Assembly: GCF_042453785.1 (NCBI RefSeq)
Contig: NC_091665.1
Location: 27,886,501 to 27,950,500, forward strand
Reading direction: 5' to 3'
Length of the DNA: 64,000 nucleotides
Source of the DNA: Malus domestica
Taxonomy: Eukaryota > Streptophyta > Magnoliopsida > Rosales > Rosaceae
Shown here piece by piece: positions 30,884 through 41,339 of the stretch. A program made the position numbers and the translations under genes. The notes under the pieces were generated by a model. It searched no databases and was not told the origin of the DNA. It saw only the letters and a list, made by a program, of their open reading frames with translations. Numbering within the stretch: position 1 is the first letter of the stretch; every line of letters begins with the position of its first letter.

Positions 30884-32789
30884 TCAAGGTGCTACCCTCT
30901 TTGATTCAATTTCTTTCACGCTCTGGACTATAGCGTCAATGTTTCTCGACAAGTGATTGGAATGTTCTTCCATCTGCCTCAAAACCATATCAAGCTGTTC
31001 TTGATAGTTGGCAGACCTCTTTCGCTCACGTTGCAACTCAGCAGTCAACTCCCGAATTTTCACATCTTTTTCGTCCTGGAACAAACCAAAAAGCAAATCA
31101 ATAGTAAATATCGATTGCTATGGGAAATATTATGGTGGCATAATGCAAAGAACTCTTCCCCTGCCCTGCCCTCACAAACATGCGTCGGGTATCTGCTAGA
31201 TGACTTTAACAAGCCTTGATCAAATATGTAAAACGTTACTGTAACCACTGTAAATTAGAGCACAAACCCTACATGTAAAACGTTTACTGTAACCACGATA
31301 AAGTTATAAACTAAAAGCACAATACCAAAAGAAACTATTATTACTCAAACTGAACAGAAACGAGACACCTATGACATCTCACAAAACGGCCAGACAAGCA
31401 ATTACAGATAGCACTCGAGGGGACTTGTCCAAATTCTAAGAACAGTTACTAACAAAAGAAACCATTAAAACGTCTTTATTTAATTATTTTATTACTTCTT
31501 GAGTAAGTTAATAAAGCTAAGGACCCATTTGATAAACATTTTGGTTTTAGCTTTTAGTTCTTATTTTTTGTGCTAGAGACCGGGGGAAAGTATATTGGAT
31601 GAAATAAGGAATGGAGAAGGATAAAGGGAGGCGGTGTGAGGGAGGAGGGAGAAATGTAGATCATATGAAAACAAAAACGTTAAAGTGAAATCAACTCAAA
31701 ATTGTTTTTAGTTTTCATTTTTGTCATTCCTTTCCTTTCCTTTCCTTTCCTTTCCTCCACCCTCCTTCCTTCACCCTTCTTTATCTCTCCTTCCCTTTCT
31801 CCCACAAGTACTTCTCCACCATATATATCACAAAAAATTAAAACTAAAAACGAAATGGTTATCAAACAGGTCCTGAGTTTTAGATTGAACATCAAAACTG
31901 GTTTTAACAATTTGGAGGTGACAAAAAATGGGTTGCCTAGTACGCCTTTGAGAAATATATGAACTACATTCTTCAAACAAGGAAAACCAAAAGAACGATA
32001 TCATCAGGGAACCTTTTCAAGCAAGGGGCATCTGCTAACTTCATCCAATTAACCAGAATCCCTACTAATATAATGCAGGGTTGCATTAGCAAAAGTAACT
32101 TTCCAGCTTGCAAAAGCTCCAAATCACTTGCAGGCAACAGAGACTAGACCATCTGATGCAATTTCAAATATACAACGGACAGAAACTAGATAATCGATTA
32201 ACTTAACCAACACAAGGAAACAAAATAAACCGCTATTTTAACAGATATCACAATGCATCTGTCTTACAAAATAAACCTATAAGCGAGCAACTCAAAGATG
32301 CAGATAAGAAGCACTCACTGGTGTTTGAGACAGAAGCATACTGCGGCGACCATTTGCAGGTGTACCTACTAGTGGATGGTTATGCTCCTTTATAAATCGT
32401 GTTACGATCCATTTTCCTGATTTGTCTTTCTTTACCACAAGCATCGCTTTGCACCCTTCTCTGGTGATTGCTCGAGGCTTCCTGTTCTCAGTTCTTTTGG
32501 CTCGGGTCTTGCGAAATCCCTCTTTGTTACACACAAGCCTCCGCCAAACTACCTTACCATCACGCATTGATCTCCGGAAGGCATCGACTCGCATAATGAA
32601 GCCCACTTGTGTTGCATATCCATCATAGAACACTTTGGCAGCCTCTTCAGATTCAAACTCCATACCCACAAATGGTTCTGTATCCGAGTTCCCCTCATAT
32701 GTGACTGCCTCTTTCCTATTGGAACTCTCTAACACGTCCTCATCCTTGCTTATAGAAGGTTCTTCATCATCCACTGCCCAAATAAGCAT
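30884..32789 (-). CDS. FAR1-domain regulator, FRF type (gene A)
   Basis: Two coding exons on the minus strand: 32789-32319 (5' limit uncertain) and 31075-30884, joined by a GTGAGT donor and a TTGTTCCAG acceptor in phase 0. The first exon holds the FAR1 DNA-binding domain: FVGMEFESEEAAKVFYDGYA, then VCNKEGF, EGCKAML and KEHNHPL, the C-C-H-H zinc ligands of the WRKY-GCM1 fold. The second is a 63-residue coiled coil (DEKDVKIRELTAELQRERKR) ending in ESKRVAP. There is no MULE transposase or SWIM domain, so it is a short FRF-type protein (compare Arabidopsis At3g07500), thought to compete with or modulate FHY3/FAR1 regulators in the nucleus. The ATG at 32789 precedes a possible acceptor (ttgggcag), so the start may instead lie in an upstream exon; a likely leader exon is at 33284-33480 with donor GTGAGT. 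Confidence 0.82.
31520..31874. mobile_element. MITE in the FRF-A intron
   Basis: Terminal inverted repeats AGGACCCATTTGATAAACAT and, from the right end, AGGACCTGTTTGATAACCAT. The interior contains a (CTTTC)n run at 31728-31757. It lies wholly in the 1.2-kb intron. Confidence 0.65.
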
Positions 32790-33283
32790 TGTGATAAGAT
32801 TCCATCTAAGGTTCTACCTTCCAAAATTCAAGCAAAACAATAATTTTGCGAAGAAAAAATGCGATTTTTTATACCAAACTAGTTTTCGATTACCTAATGA
32901 ATTGTGCAAAGTCTCACATCATAGTGTAACCAAATAAAACCCTACTAAAATATTTTACCAATGTAATGATTCTGATCACACACGCAGAATAACACATCTA
33001 TATCTCAACTATCCACTGGAAAACATAACCTGGGTTATGTTTGGCTGCCGAGAAAACACAAGAAAATACCAACAACAGACTGGAAAACTGAGAACAACCC
33101 AAGATTGGGGTTACTGAATTCTAAGTTACCCAACTCTTATAGTTGTCTACTTTTTCTCAGCATCCAAACAGATAAAGGAAATTCCAAAAACAACAAACAA
33201 CACAATCGAAGGTTTAACGTGAGTGCAGATTAAGGAATGATTAGGAAATTAAAGAGTGAAAATGCTAAGATAAAATGATTAAC

Positions 33284-33480
33284 TCACTTGCTGTGACAGA
33301 GAGATCGCGACCCAACAGTTTGCTTGGCTTCTGCAATAGAGAGGAAGCAGAAAGTTCGTTCCTTTTTGGTTCTTCTGGTTTTGGGGAGGTGGCGGGCGGT
33401 TGAAGCGTTTGAGCTCGAACTCCAGTCCAGGGTGTTGGCAGGTGAATGATCCACTGCGGCGAAGAAATGCATCTTCCTCT
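33284..33480 (-). promoter_or_regulatory. Probable 5' leader exon of FRF-A
   Basis: CT- and GC-richer than its surroundings, ending on the minus strand at a GTGAGT donor (AGCAA|GTGAGT). A 62-codon frame is open here but does not join in frame to the FAR1 exon, so it is more likely leader sequence. A (T)n stretch and AT-rich promoter DNA lie upstream at 33490-33600. Confidence 0.4.
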
Positions 33481-33499
33481 ACGGATTCCTTTTTTTTAT

Positions 33500-34465
33500 T
33501 TTTCTGAATTTTTTTTGGAAATTTTGTAAAAGGTCGTATGGACTTATATATTCGCTAGGACCTTCCAATTTATTGTGCTATTATTTAATTTGTAAATTTA
33601 GTAAATAACATATCGTTAACTTGCATATCATCGGTTTTATAAAATTTAGTTTACAAATTTATTTTGTCTAAATTTACCCTTAAATGTCGTAAATGAAACA
33701 TTATTTTCTAAAGTAGAGTACAAGTACTCACTCTTACTATCTTTGAACTGTTAGGTATTTCTTACTATGATATCTATTAGAGGCACTTTCTTGTGCACTT
33801 GATAAAGCTAGCTCTACACACTCAGCGGCCAATCTTGTGTTTCGTGCTTACTCTAAGAAATTTGGATTCCATCCGATTCTAAATTGTGGATATCTTAGGA
33901 ATTCTCACATCTTAATCATTCAGCATGCATCGTGAGGTCCGAAATCATTTGACTTTTTTTATTTAACATTAAACACAAATAGTACCTAATGAAAACTGAT
34001 TGCACGATATACGATGAACGGTTAGGATGTGAAAATAGATATGGGGAAGATCTATTCCCCACTATAAGCACATAGAAGTTGACTACCACTTCATTCTCCC
34101 TTCCCTATCTCACTAGCCGCTTTACTCAAGTAGCCGATGGCTTCCATTCTAAATTCTATAATTCCATTTATGGAATGTTTCTTCTCTCCTATTTCACCAC
34201 CCGGGTGATGAGGGAAAGTCTCGTTACATCTCCAATAAACTATAGTTTTGAGTTCTTCAAAAAAGGAAAAAAAAAAACTATAGTTTTGACTTATCCGGTT
34301 ATAAAATTTGTCGATGATTTTTTGTTTCAATTTTTGATGAAAATGTGTGAAAAAGAACTACAAATTAAACCTCCAAAGGCTTATACAAACCTCTAGACCT
34401 AACCTATGAATGGTTGAACTATTGAGAGTTTTTATAGTAATTCATTGTCTTTGGTAATACATTTA
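33500..34465. other. Intergenic AT-rich DNA
   Basis: I see no gene, RNA or transposon ends here. Short open frames around 34080-34400 have no recognisable features. Confidence 0.4.
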
Positions 34466-35215
34466 GGGGGTGTTTGTTTGCCCTCACTAAATGTCACTAG
34501 ACCAGACTAACTATTAGTCCAGTGCTGTGTTTGTTTGGATTATGTTCAATGAGACTAAAAAGGACTCGCATGGACAAACTCCTTCGCTAGGAGTTCTTAG
34601 CGAAACCCCCAAATACCCATGGGATTACTAATACCTCGTCTGCTCCGTCTCATCCTCTCTCTGCTCTCGGTTCTCTTGAGCACCGACAGCCACCATCACA
34701 CCATAACTCACCAACTCCACCGAGACACACCACCAGCCCACCACCACTCTCTCCCTCTCTTCTCACCCCGAACCCATAGTTTCAAACTGAGGAAGACCTC
34801 GTTCTTACCACCGTCCGTCCAGCTCTAGCCATCTGTTTTGCTTCACTACGCTTCGAACTTAACCTTGAATTCATTTGCTACACTTCGAACTCAACCTCGG
34901 ACTTGTCGACTACGCACGATTGACGGGATCTTTGTGAACCCATTGGTGGGTAAGCCACCCAGTGCGCTTGAAGGAATATTGCAGGCCAAGAACGTCGGAG
35001 CCTACGAAGGCGATGAAGACGTTAGTTGGATTGGGACGACAGCGGCGTGGTCTCCATCAAGGGCAGCGACTTGGAATTTTTGTGTACTGATAAGCCTACA
35101 AAGAATACTTACCAAAAATATATGATCTTTTCGTCAATGGACCCTACTGCGAACGAATCAAAAAATTGTTTACACTCTCAAGCATAAATTAAGCTTCTAT
35201 AAAAAAAAATTACTA

Positions 35216-35915
35216 GGATCTATCTTGCAAAAGAACAGATAATTAGATGGAGACCTCAACCATATAATACAAGCTGGATGGATGAAGTGGAAGAGTGCAT
35301 CCGGCGTGTTGTGTGACCGTCGTAAGATCTATCTTGCAAAAGAACGGAGAATTAGATGGAGACCTCAACCATAGAATACAAGCTAGATGGATGAAGTGGA
35401 AGAGTGCATCCGGCGTGTTGTGTGACTGTCGTATGCCACTGAAGCTCAAGGGAAAATTTTATAGGACAACAATAAGGTCGACGATGTTGTATGACACAAA
35501 ATGTTGGACGGTGAAACATCAACACGTATATAAAATGAATGTAGCGGAAATGAGGATGCTTCGTTGGATGTGTGGGCACACGAGAAAATATAAGATTATG
35601 AATGAGAATATCTGAGGTAAAATAGAAGTAGTCGAAATTGAAGGAAATATGAGAGAAAATCGGTTACGGTGGTTTGGACATGTTCAATGAAGGCCTATTG
35701 ACACTCTAATTAGAAGATGCGACTACGAGATAGAGGTCCAGGGCCGAAGGGGTAGAGGAAGACCTAATAAGACTTTGGAAGAGACTCTAAGAAAAGACTT
35801 AGAGTACTTGGATCTAACGGAAGACATAACACAGAACCGAACGCAATGGCATTCTAGGATTCATATAGCCAACTCCACTTAGTGGAAAAAGGCTTTGTTA
35901 TTGTTGTTATTGTTG
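35216..35915 (+). mobile_element. RTE-type LINE 3' fragment
   Basis: Plus-strand decayed copy of the C-terminal end of a plant RTE reverse-transcriptase protein ([36 protein letters not shown], then GRRGRGRPNKTLEETLRKDL in another frame). It ends in a TTG/TTA-rich tail (ttgttattgttgttattgtt, 35896-35915), the RTE-style 3' end. The first 109 bp are tandemly duplicated (35217-35325 and 35326-35434). Confidence 0.8.
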
Positions 35916-36016
35916 AATAAATAAAATTCATGGTATTCTTCTTATTATTAATTACTTAGAATTTGAACAAAAAATAAATTCATTTGATAAAAAATATTAA
36001 CAACAGAATTTTTTTA

Positions 36017-36287
36017 TGTAACATTCCACATCGCCCAGGGGAGTGGATCTTGTAAGCCTTACATGTATATTATCATCTCTACCTAGCACGAGGCTTTTTG
36101 GGAGCTCACTGGCTTTGGATTCCATCAGAACTCCGAAGTTAAGTGAGTTCGCGAGAGAACAATTCCATAATGGGTGACCCACTGAGAAGTTCTCGTGTGA
36201 GTTACCAGAAACAAAACCATGAGGGCGTGGTTAGGGCCTAAAACCGACAATATCGTGCTACGGCGGAGTTGAGCTCGGGATGTGATA
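36017..36287 (+). mobile_element. Solo LTR of a Cassandra TRIM (5S rRNA-bearing)
   Basis: Starts TGTAACATTCCACATCGCCC and ends GGGATGTGATA (consensus end ...GTTACA has decayed). Exact 5-bp duplication TTTTA on both sides (36012-36016 and 36288-36292). Bases about 36118-36205 match plant 5S rRNA: CATCAGAACTCCGAAGTTAAG, then a diverged middle, then AATGGGTGACC and AGAAGTTCTCGTG. Cassandra LTRs are known to carry such a 5S-like Pol III promoter. There is no second LTR, so it is a solo LTR. Confidence 0.88.
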
Positions 36288-36493
36288 TTTTATTTATTAA
36301 ATTTAATCAATGAATTGGTTGTAAATATATTGGATTAAATAATATATATTAAAATTTGTTATTAATCAATTTTTTAGTCCGACGTTGTATTAAACGCTTC
36401 ACTAAGTTAGTCTAGCTTAGTTTAGTGCCAATCCAGCTTAATCCCTGAAACTAGTTTAGTTCGAAATAGTCCGGTGCAATAAGCGCACCCTTA

Positions 36494-37849
36494 GATTATA
36501 TCGTAAATTGCAAAATCATTATGTTACTTATATATAATCACTAACTAATCCTTTAGGTAACCTTTTATTACATATGAAAACTAATCATGATATTCAAACT
36601 TAATTCAAATAATAAATAACTGGTAATTTTGGTGGAATTTGGTTTTAAACCGAATTTGACCTTTTTTTTCCTCATATATTTTTTGGTGCGAGTTTTTAAT
36701 TTATTTTAAAACTTATAGTCACAAGTACTACAATTTAGTGACATTGTTTTTCACGTATCAACAAGAAGTCTTATATTTGACTCTTCCAAATAGCAAACTC
36801 CGGATCGAATCATTAAACGATTTCATTACGAACCTTAAACCAATCTCCTTCCTTAAAAGATATTGTTACATAAAAAATAAAGTAAAAAATTCTGACATGT
36901 GAGTAAAGCCCAGCCCAACCCAAATCCAAGATTCTCCCATAAATCATGAGCCCATATCACCAAAAGTAGATTTAAATAAAAAAGTAAAAAGAAAATAAAA
37001 TAATTTTACTGCTGAGTTGCTTTTGAGTTTGGAAGTTAGAAGTGTTGAGTCCCTTTCGTCTTCGTCTGCAGCTGCTGAGCGGTCTCCATCTTCTTCCATT
37101 TGGATCAGTCCACGAAACCCACCAACAAAATCCTCAGCTTCCAATTCCATTCCGAACTTCTTCGATTACCCACTTCCCGATTTTTATTAAAGTAAGTTCC
37201 TTTACTTTTTTTTCACTCTCTGCCACTCTTTCAACTCCAATTTTTTCCTTTAATTTTTTTATTCAATGATTATAACGAATCTGTGCAATCCGATATCTTT
37301 GTCTCTTTAAATGGCAGTAAATACTGGGCTTTCCTTGCAAATGTTTTGAATTTTCTCGAGAAAATTAGCTCATGCAAAGCATTGCTTGGTGAGAAAAAGT
37401 GGGGAAGGGAGAAACTTATATCTCAGATCTCTTGTGATTTCGTACACTTGAAAAAATTATATACCACCATTGAACTGAGCATTCCGTAGATGTGTGCGGC
37501 TGTGAGAGCTTATGCTTATCTGGATTGTTTTGGGTTTTATTTATCTATCTGCATTTTTGTTCTTGATGTTAAATATTGGGTTGTTGGTCCAATTTCATGA
37601 AGGATTTGTGTTTTGAGTTTAAGTAGTATTTTTTCGGTTTTCTATGACAAAAATTCGGCGCGATAAATGACCCAAGTTTTAAAAAAGTTAAAACTTCATG
37701 ATGTTGTTCAAAGATCAGGGCGGTTTGCTTGAAACTGCATGTTGATAGCTTGATTAGTAAAAGTAATGCGTGGGTAGATTTATTTAGTGTGTATTAGATT
37801 TTTTTTTCAATGACAAATTACGCAAGTAATCTGCCTGAAATAAAAGTTT
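36494..37849 (+). promoter_or_regulatory. Promoter, leader exon and leader intron of FRF-B
   Basis: A CT-rich probable leader exon ends at 37191 with donor GTAAGT (37192). The rest (37192-37849) would be intron or leader. No TATA box stands out; AT-rich DNA precedes it. The exact acceptor near 37830-37880 is not decided. Confidence 0.4.
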
Positions 37850-39170
37850 ATGGATTCTGTTACATGTTATATGACAGTAGATTTGGAAAAGGAAGCTGAG
37901 GCAGAAGTAGACAGTGCTGTGGAGATGGATGTAGGTACTTCGGGAGGTTTGGTTCCGGAACCTTATGTGGGTATGGAATTTGATTCCGAAGATGCCGCCA
38001 GGAAATTCTATGCTGACTATGCCAGACAGGTCGGGTTTGTTGTCCGTGTTATGCAGCGTCGTCGATCAGGAATTGATGGGAGAACTCTTGCCCGTCGGCT
38101 TGGGTGTAACAAACAAGGGTTTTCTCCTAACCAGCCGGGAAAATTTGGACCTGAGAAAAAGCCTAGACCTAGTGCACGAGAAGGTTGTAAGGCAACAATC
38201 TTGGTGAAGATGGAAAAATCTGGAAAATGGGTTGTTACAAGATTTGTAAAGGATCATAATCATCCTCTGGTCGTTACTGCCAATGGTTTTAGCACAGAGG
38301 TGAGCATCCTTATATTATTTAACTTCAGTATTAATATTCTCCCTTTTCAAATGTTTTTCGAGGTCGTTGTTTTTTGCTTGATTATCCCACTTGTTTCTTG
38401 TTTTTTGCTTGATTATATCCCACTTGTTTCTCTCCCATATAAATCATTTAGTGATCTTTCAAAACTAACTCTGCCTATCGTCTTTCCAAATCGTTTACAA
38501 TAGTTAAATTTCTTTGCCCTTTGTTTTCTTTCACACGTTAGAACTTACTCGGCAAACTTATGTTGTGTAAGGGTAAAGAAACAAGAGATAGATATGCATG
38601 GTAGATCTACTCCAGTAATAACTTTAATGAGCTATCTATGATTTCGTCATGGTCCCTACATGAAGCATCATGGTGGGTCTTAGGGCATGGTAGGTAAGGT
38701 TCTTTGATGACATGCATGAAAGCATGTTTCCCGATATCTCACCAGTTGTTGAATGAACCACCGACGAAAAAAATTTCAAGGAGAATAAGGAAGGGTGAGT
38801 TTGGAATAAGTAACCATTGGAAGACTTTCGAATTTGTTCATGAATCAACCTTAGAATTCTATGATAGCGATCTTTTGAGTTTATATTTACTATTTTTAAT
38901 AGGTCTCAATACTTTTGACTCAGTTCAGTTTCCGCAGTTGACTAATTTGCTTGTTGATGATTGCAGGGTGATAAGGATCGGAAAATTGAGGAACTTACAA
39001 TGGAGTTGGAGCATCAGGATCAACGATGTGCAGCTTATCGAGAAAAATTACTAAGCTTCATGCACAATGTTGAGGCGGAAACAGAAGAACTGTCTGGAAA
39101 GATACAAGTTATTGTCGAAAATGTGAGAAAAGTTGAATCTGAAATGCAAAAACATTCCTTTCGTAGATAG
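37850..39170 (+). CDS. FAR1-domain regulator, FRF type (gene B)
   Basis: Two coding exons: 37850-38299 (150 codons) and 38967-39170 (67 codons plus stop), with donor GAG|GTGAGC and acceptor TTGCAG|GGT, phase 0; about 217 residues. Exon 1: acidic start (LEKEAEAEVDSAVEMDVG), then the FAR1 domain (PYVGMEFDSEDAARKFYADY, LGCNKQGFSP, REGCKATILVKM, KDHNHPLV) with the C-C-H-H ligands intact. Exon 2: coiled coil (DKDRKIEELTMELEHQDQRC) ending KHSFRR. Short architecture without transposase domain, as in FRF proteins. A second in-frame Met (MTVDLEKEAE) at 37871 could be the start. It shares its exon structure with FRF-A (opposite strand) and FRF-C, so the three arose by local duplication. Role inferred: nuclear modulator of FHY3/FAR1-type transcription. 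Confidence 0.85.
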
Positions 39171-39722
39171 CATTGGAGATTAAAACTAGGATTTTCAGTG
39201 AATTACTCACCATTCAGCTCCATCATCCAATAATGTACAGTGTTAATTACAATTAATTTCCTCTTATCACAAATAGAGAAGTTCTTTTATTCTACGGTTC
39301 AATGAAAATCCAACATTCTTCTACAAACTTTCATTGTTTGTTTCGTTCGATTAAACGAAATGTTCATCCACTTCGATTTGCTTCTTGTCTTGCACGCTGC
39401 CCCGAAAATTAGAATGCGAGGCATTCTTATATCAGACTTTATCAGCATCATGATCATAGTTGTGCAGTATCTGCAGTAAGAGGGGTCCAAAAATACCTGG
39501 ACCGAAAACAGAAAATTAAAGAAATTATGAACGGCAGCAATAAGGCCTCGGCCGAGCACAATGGGAGTCCAAAGCAACTATTTGCCTGAAGGGCATTCGA
39601 TTCACTAAATTTTTATGGTTCAAGTCTTCAAGACATTTCTGCTGTACAGTATGTTAGTCTGTCAGAATACTCTCCAGGAGAACATCAGTCGAATCCTCAT
39701 GCACAGAGCCATAATTCTGTCT
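39171..39722. other. Spacer between convergent FRF-B and FRF-C
   Basis: Contains the 3'UTR of FRF-B and, on the other strand, that of FRF-C. No further gene is seen. Confidence 0.4.
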
Positions 39723-40905
39723 CTAATTGTGGCCTGATTGACTTTGTGGAAGCCCTTGAACTTCAGTCACCGTTTGATTTGGAGGAAGCCGTCGAACTTT
39801 AGCCTCCATTTGATTTTGTGGAAGCTCTTCAACGTCAGTCTCAAATTCTCTTACATGGTTAACGACTCCTCTAACTTTCGTTGCTATCAGTTCCGTCTCC
39901 TCCTCAACATTATTCAGCAATGTAAGTAGTGGCTCATGGTATTGTCCACATAATTGCTCTTCACGCCCCAGGTCCATAGTGAGTTCCGCAATCTTCATAT
40001 CCTTTGCGTCCTGCGAATGTTTATTTGAAAGAAAATCAGACTCAGAGGTTGCAGGTAATGCACTTCTGCAATCATTTAACGATGCACACTTTCAGATCCT
40101 TTGTCAAACCATACTTCCTAATAATGAAACAACCTAAATAAAAGACTCTTCGTCTTAAAAGAAAAGGAAAATACTCCCATCCTGACTAATATGATCCAAT
40201 TCTCTGGAACATCAGAAAACAAAACGCGTGTAACTCCATTGCATGGAAACCCGGAAAGTATTCATTCGTAGATAAGCTAGTCAATTACATTAGATGGGAA
40301 CCATGCTAGTTATAGCAGGGATGAAGAATCTAAAGCACCTTAGACAGACTTGCCTTAGATCTGATCAAAAAGTACATAAACCACGGTTTTGAAATCGATA
40401 TTACTAGTTTCAACAACACAGTCAATAAGCAAAGTTCAATCAATCATGTTTGCTTTAGAAGTTCGATAAGAAGAGTAACAGGCATAATTGCAACTCCATT
40501 AATCAAGGATCACATCAAGATTCGAGCAATGGTTACTTTTTTCTTGGATTTAGATTAGATGAACTTACCATAGAATTCCCGGAAGAAGCTATAAGTGGAT
40601 GAGCATGGTCCTTAACAACTCTTGTAACAACCCATTTTCCAGACTCATTAAGTTTGACTAGCATCATTGCTTTACAACATTCTCTTCTCGTAGGTCGTGG
40701 TCTTCAAACTGACAGGACTCGGTCTCTAGCTTTTACAGAATGCCCTCCTTGATTATTGCAGGATAGCCTACGGGAAAGAACTCTCTTGTCAACATCTGAT
40801 CGCCGACACTGATCTATACACATGATGAACCAACACGCCTTGAATAATCTTCGTAAAAAACCTCGGCAGCATCTTCAGACTCAAATTCCATACCGATATG
40901 TGGTT
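39723..40905 (-). pseudogene. FAR1-domain gene C, broken
   Basis: Two exons on the minus strand mirror genes A and B. Exon about 40905-40569 encodes PHIGMEFESEDAAEVFYEDY, then meets a frameshift and TGA near RRVGSS; in another frame it continues RVLSRRLSCNNQGG, a second stop within the basic linker, then CCKAMMLVKLNESGKWVV and VKDHAHPLIASS, ending at a GTAAGT donor. The final ligand pattern reads H-A-H instead of H-N-H. The last exon 40010-39723 is open: DAKDMKIAELTMDLGREEQL, then an unusual tail with three repeats of about 14 residues (EELPQNQMEAKV, RRLPPNQTVTEV, QGLPQSQSGHN). A poly(C) run (40915-40932) sits at the 5' edge. Either a pseudogene or, less likely, an error-prone assembly region. 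Confidence 0.7.
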
Positions 40906-40914
40906 CTACAACTG

Positions 40915-40932
40915 CCCCCCCCCCCCCCCCCC
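40915..40932. repeat. 18-base poly(C) tract
   Basis: Uninterrupted C run just upstream of the FRF-C FAR1 domain. Such runs are prone to sequencing error and could mark an assembly gap. Confidence 0.9.
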
Positions 40933-41339
40933 AGTTTCCTCCTACCTTGAAGCCTTTAAGATTTTATATGCTTTTGTTGAACACCAAAGTTTCTTCCTCC
41001 CGAATCACAGTTACAACTATATCCTTGAAGTAAAAAACAATATTTTGAGTAATTAAACACTGGAATTACAGATATGGAAGCGAATATAGTAACAAGAGAC
41101 ACGAGTCGATGTAGATAGAGTTGAAGATACAGTAAGATACATAATATAAGAGAAGTTGAGGATTGAGGACATTTTAATCTTAATTTTTGAGAGTAACTCT
41201 TGCTCAATTTTGGGAGGAATAGGCCTTGAAATCAAATATTACCTTTAACTAGAAATCACAAGTATCTAATTAGCAGGAGACTAAAAAAAGTGCAAGTATC
41301 TAACCATCGAATTGTGATCATAAGCAATTTACAAGTGTC
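40933..41339. other. Spacer between FRF-C and the CRM gene
   Basis: AT-rich. It holds the upstream region of FRF-C and the 3'UTR of the CRM gene; nothing else recognised. Confidence 0.4.

Larger units (their letters stand above)
34466..36490. mobile_element. Composite element with Tourist/Harbinger-like ends
   Basis: Left end GGGGGTGTTTGTTTGCCC, right end (reverse complement) GGGTGCGCTTATTGCACCGG, flanked by TTA on both sides (34463-34465 and 36491-36493). A TTA duplication and GGG...G-type ends suggest PIF/Harbinger, though the ends match only in part. It contains a CT-rich segment (34640-34810), an unrecognised open region (34838-35125), an RTE LINE fragment (35216-35915) and a Cassandra solo LTR (36017-36287), both later insertions. 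Confidence 0.45.

Noticed and set aside
33284-33472. A coding first exon for FRF-A (MHFFAAVDHSPANTL)
   Set aside because: Joining it to the FAR1 exon through the visible donor and acceptor gives an immediate stop, so it is treated as leader.
34838-35125. A 95-codon frame (DGIFVNPLVGKPPSALEGIL) as a host gene
   Set aside because: It lies within a transposon-bounded block, has no recognised domain and no clear start context; possibly captured sequence but not supportable.
36104-36215. A genuine 5S rRNA gene
   Set aside because: The 5S similarity is partial and lies inside an LTR with target duplications, which identifies a Cassandra element.
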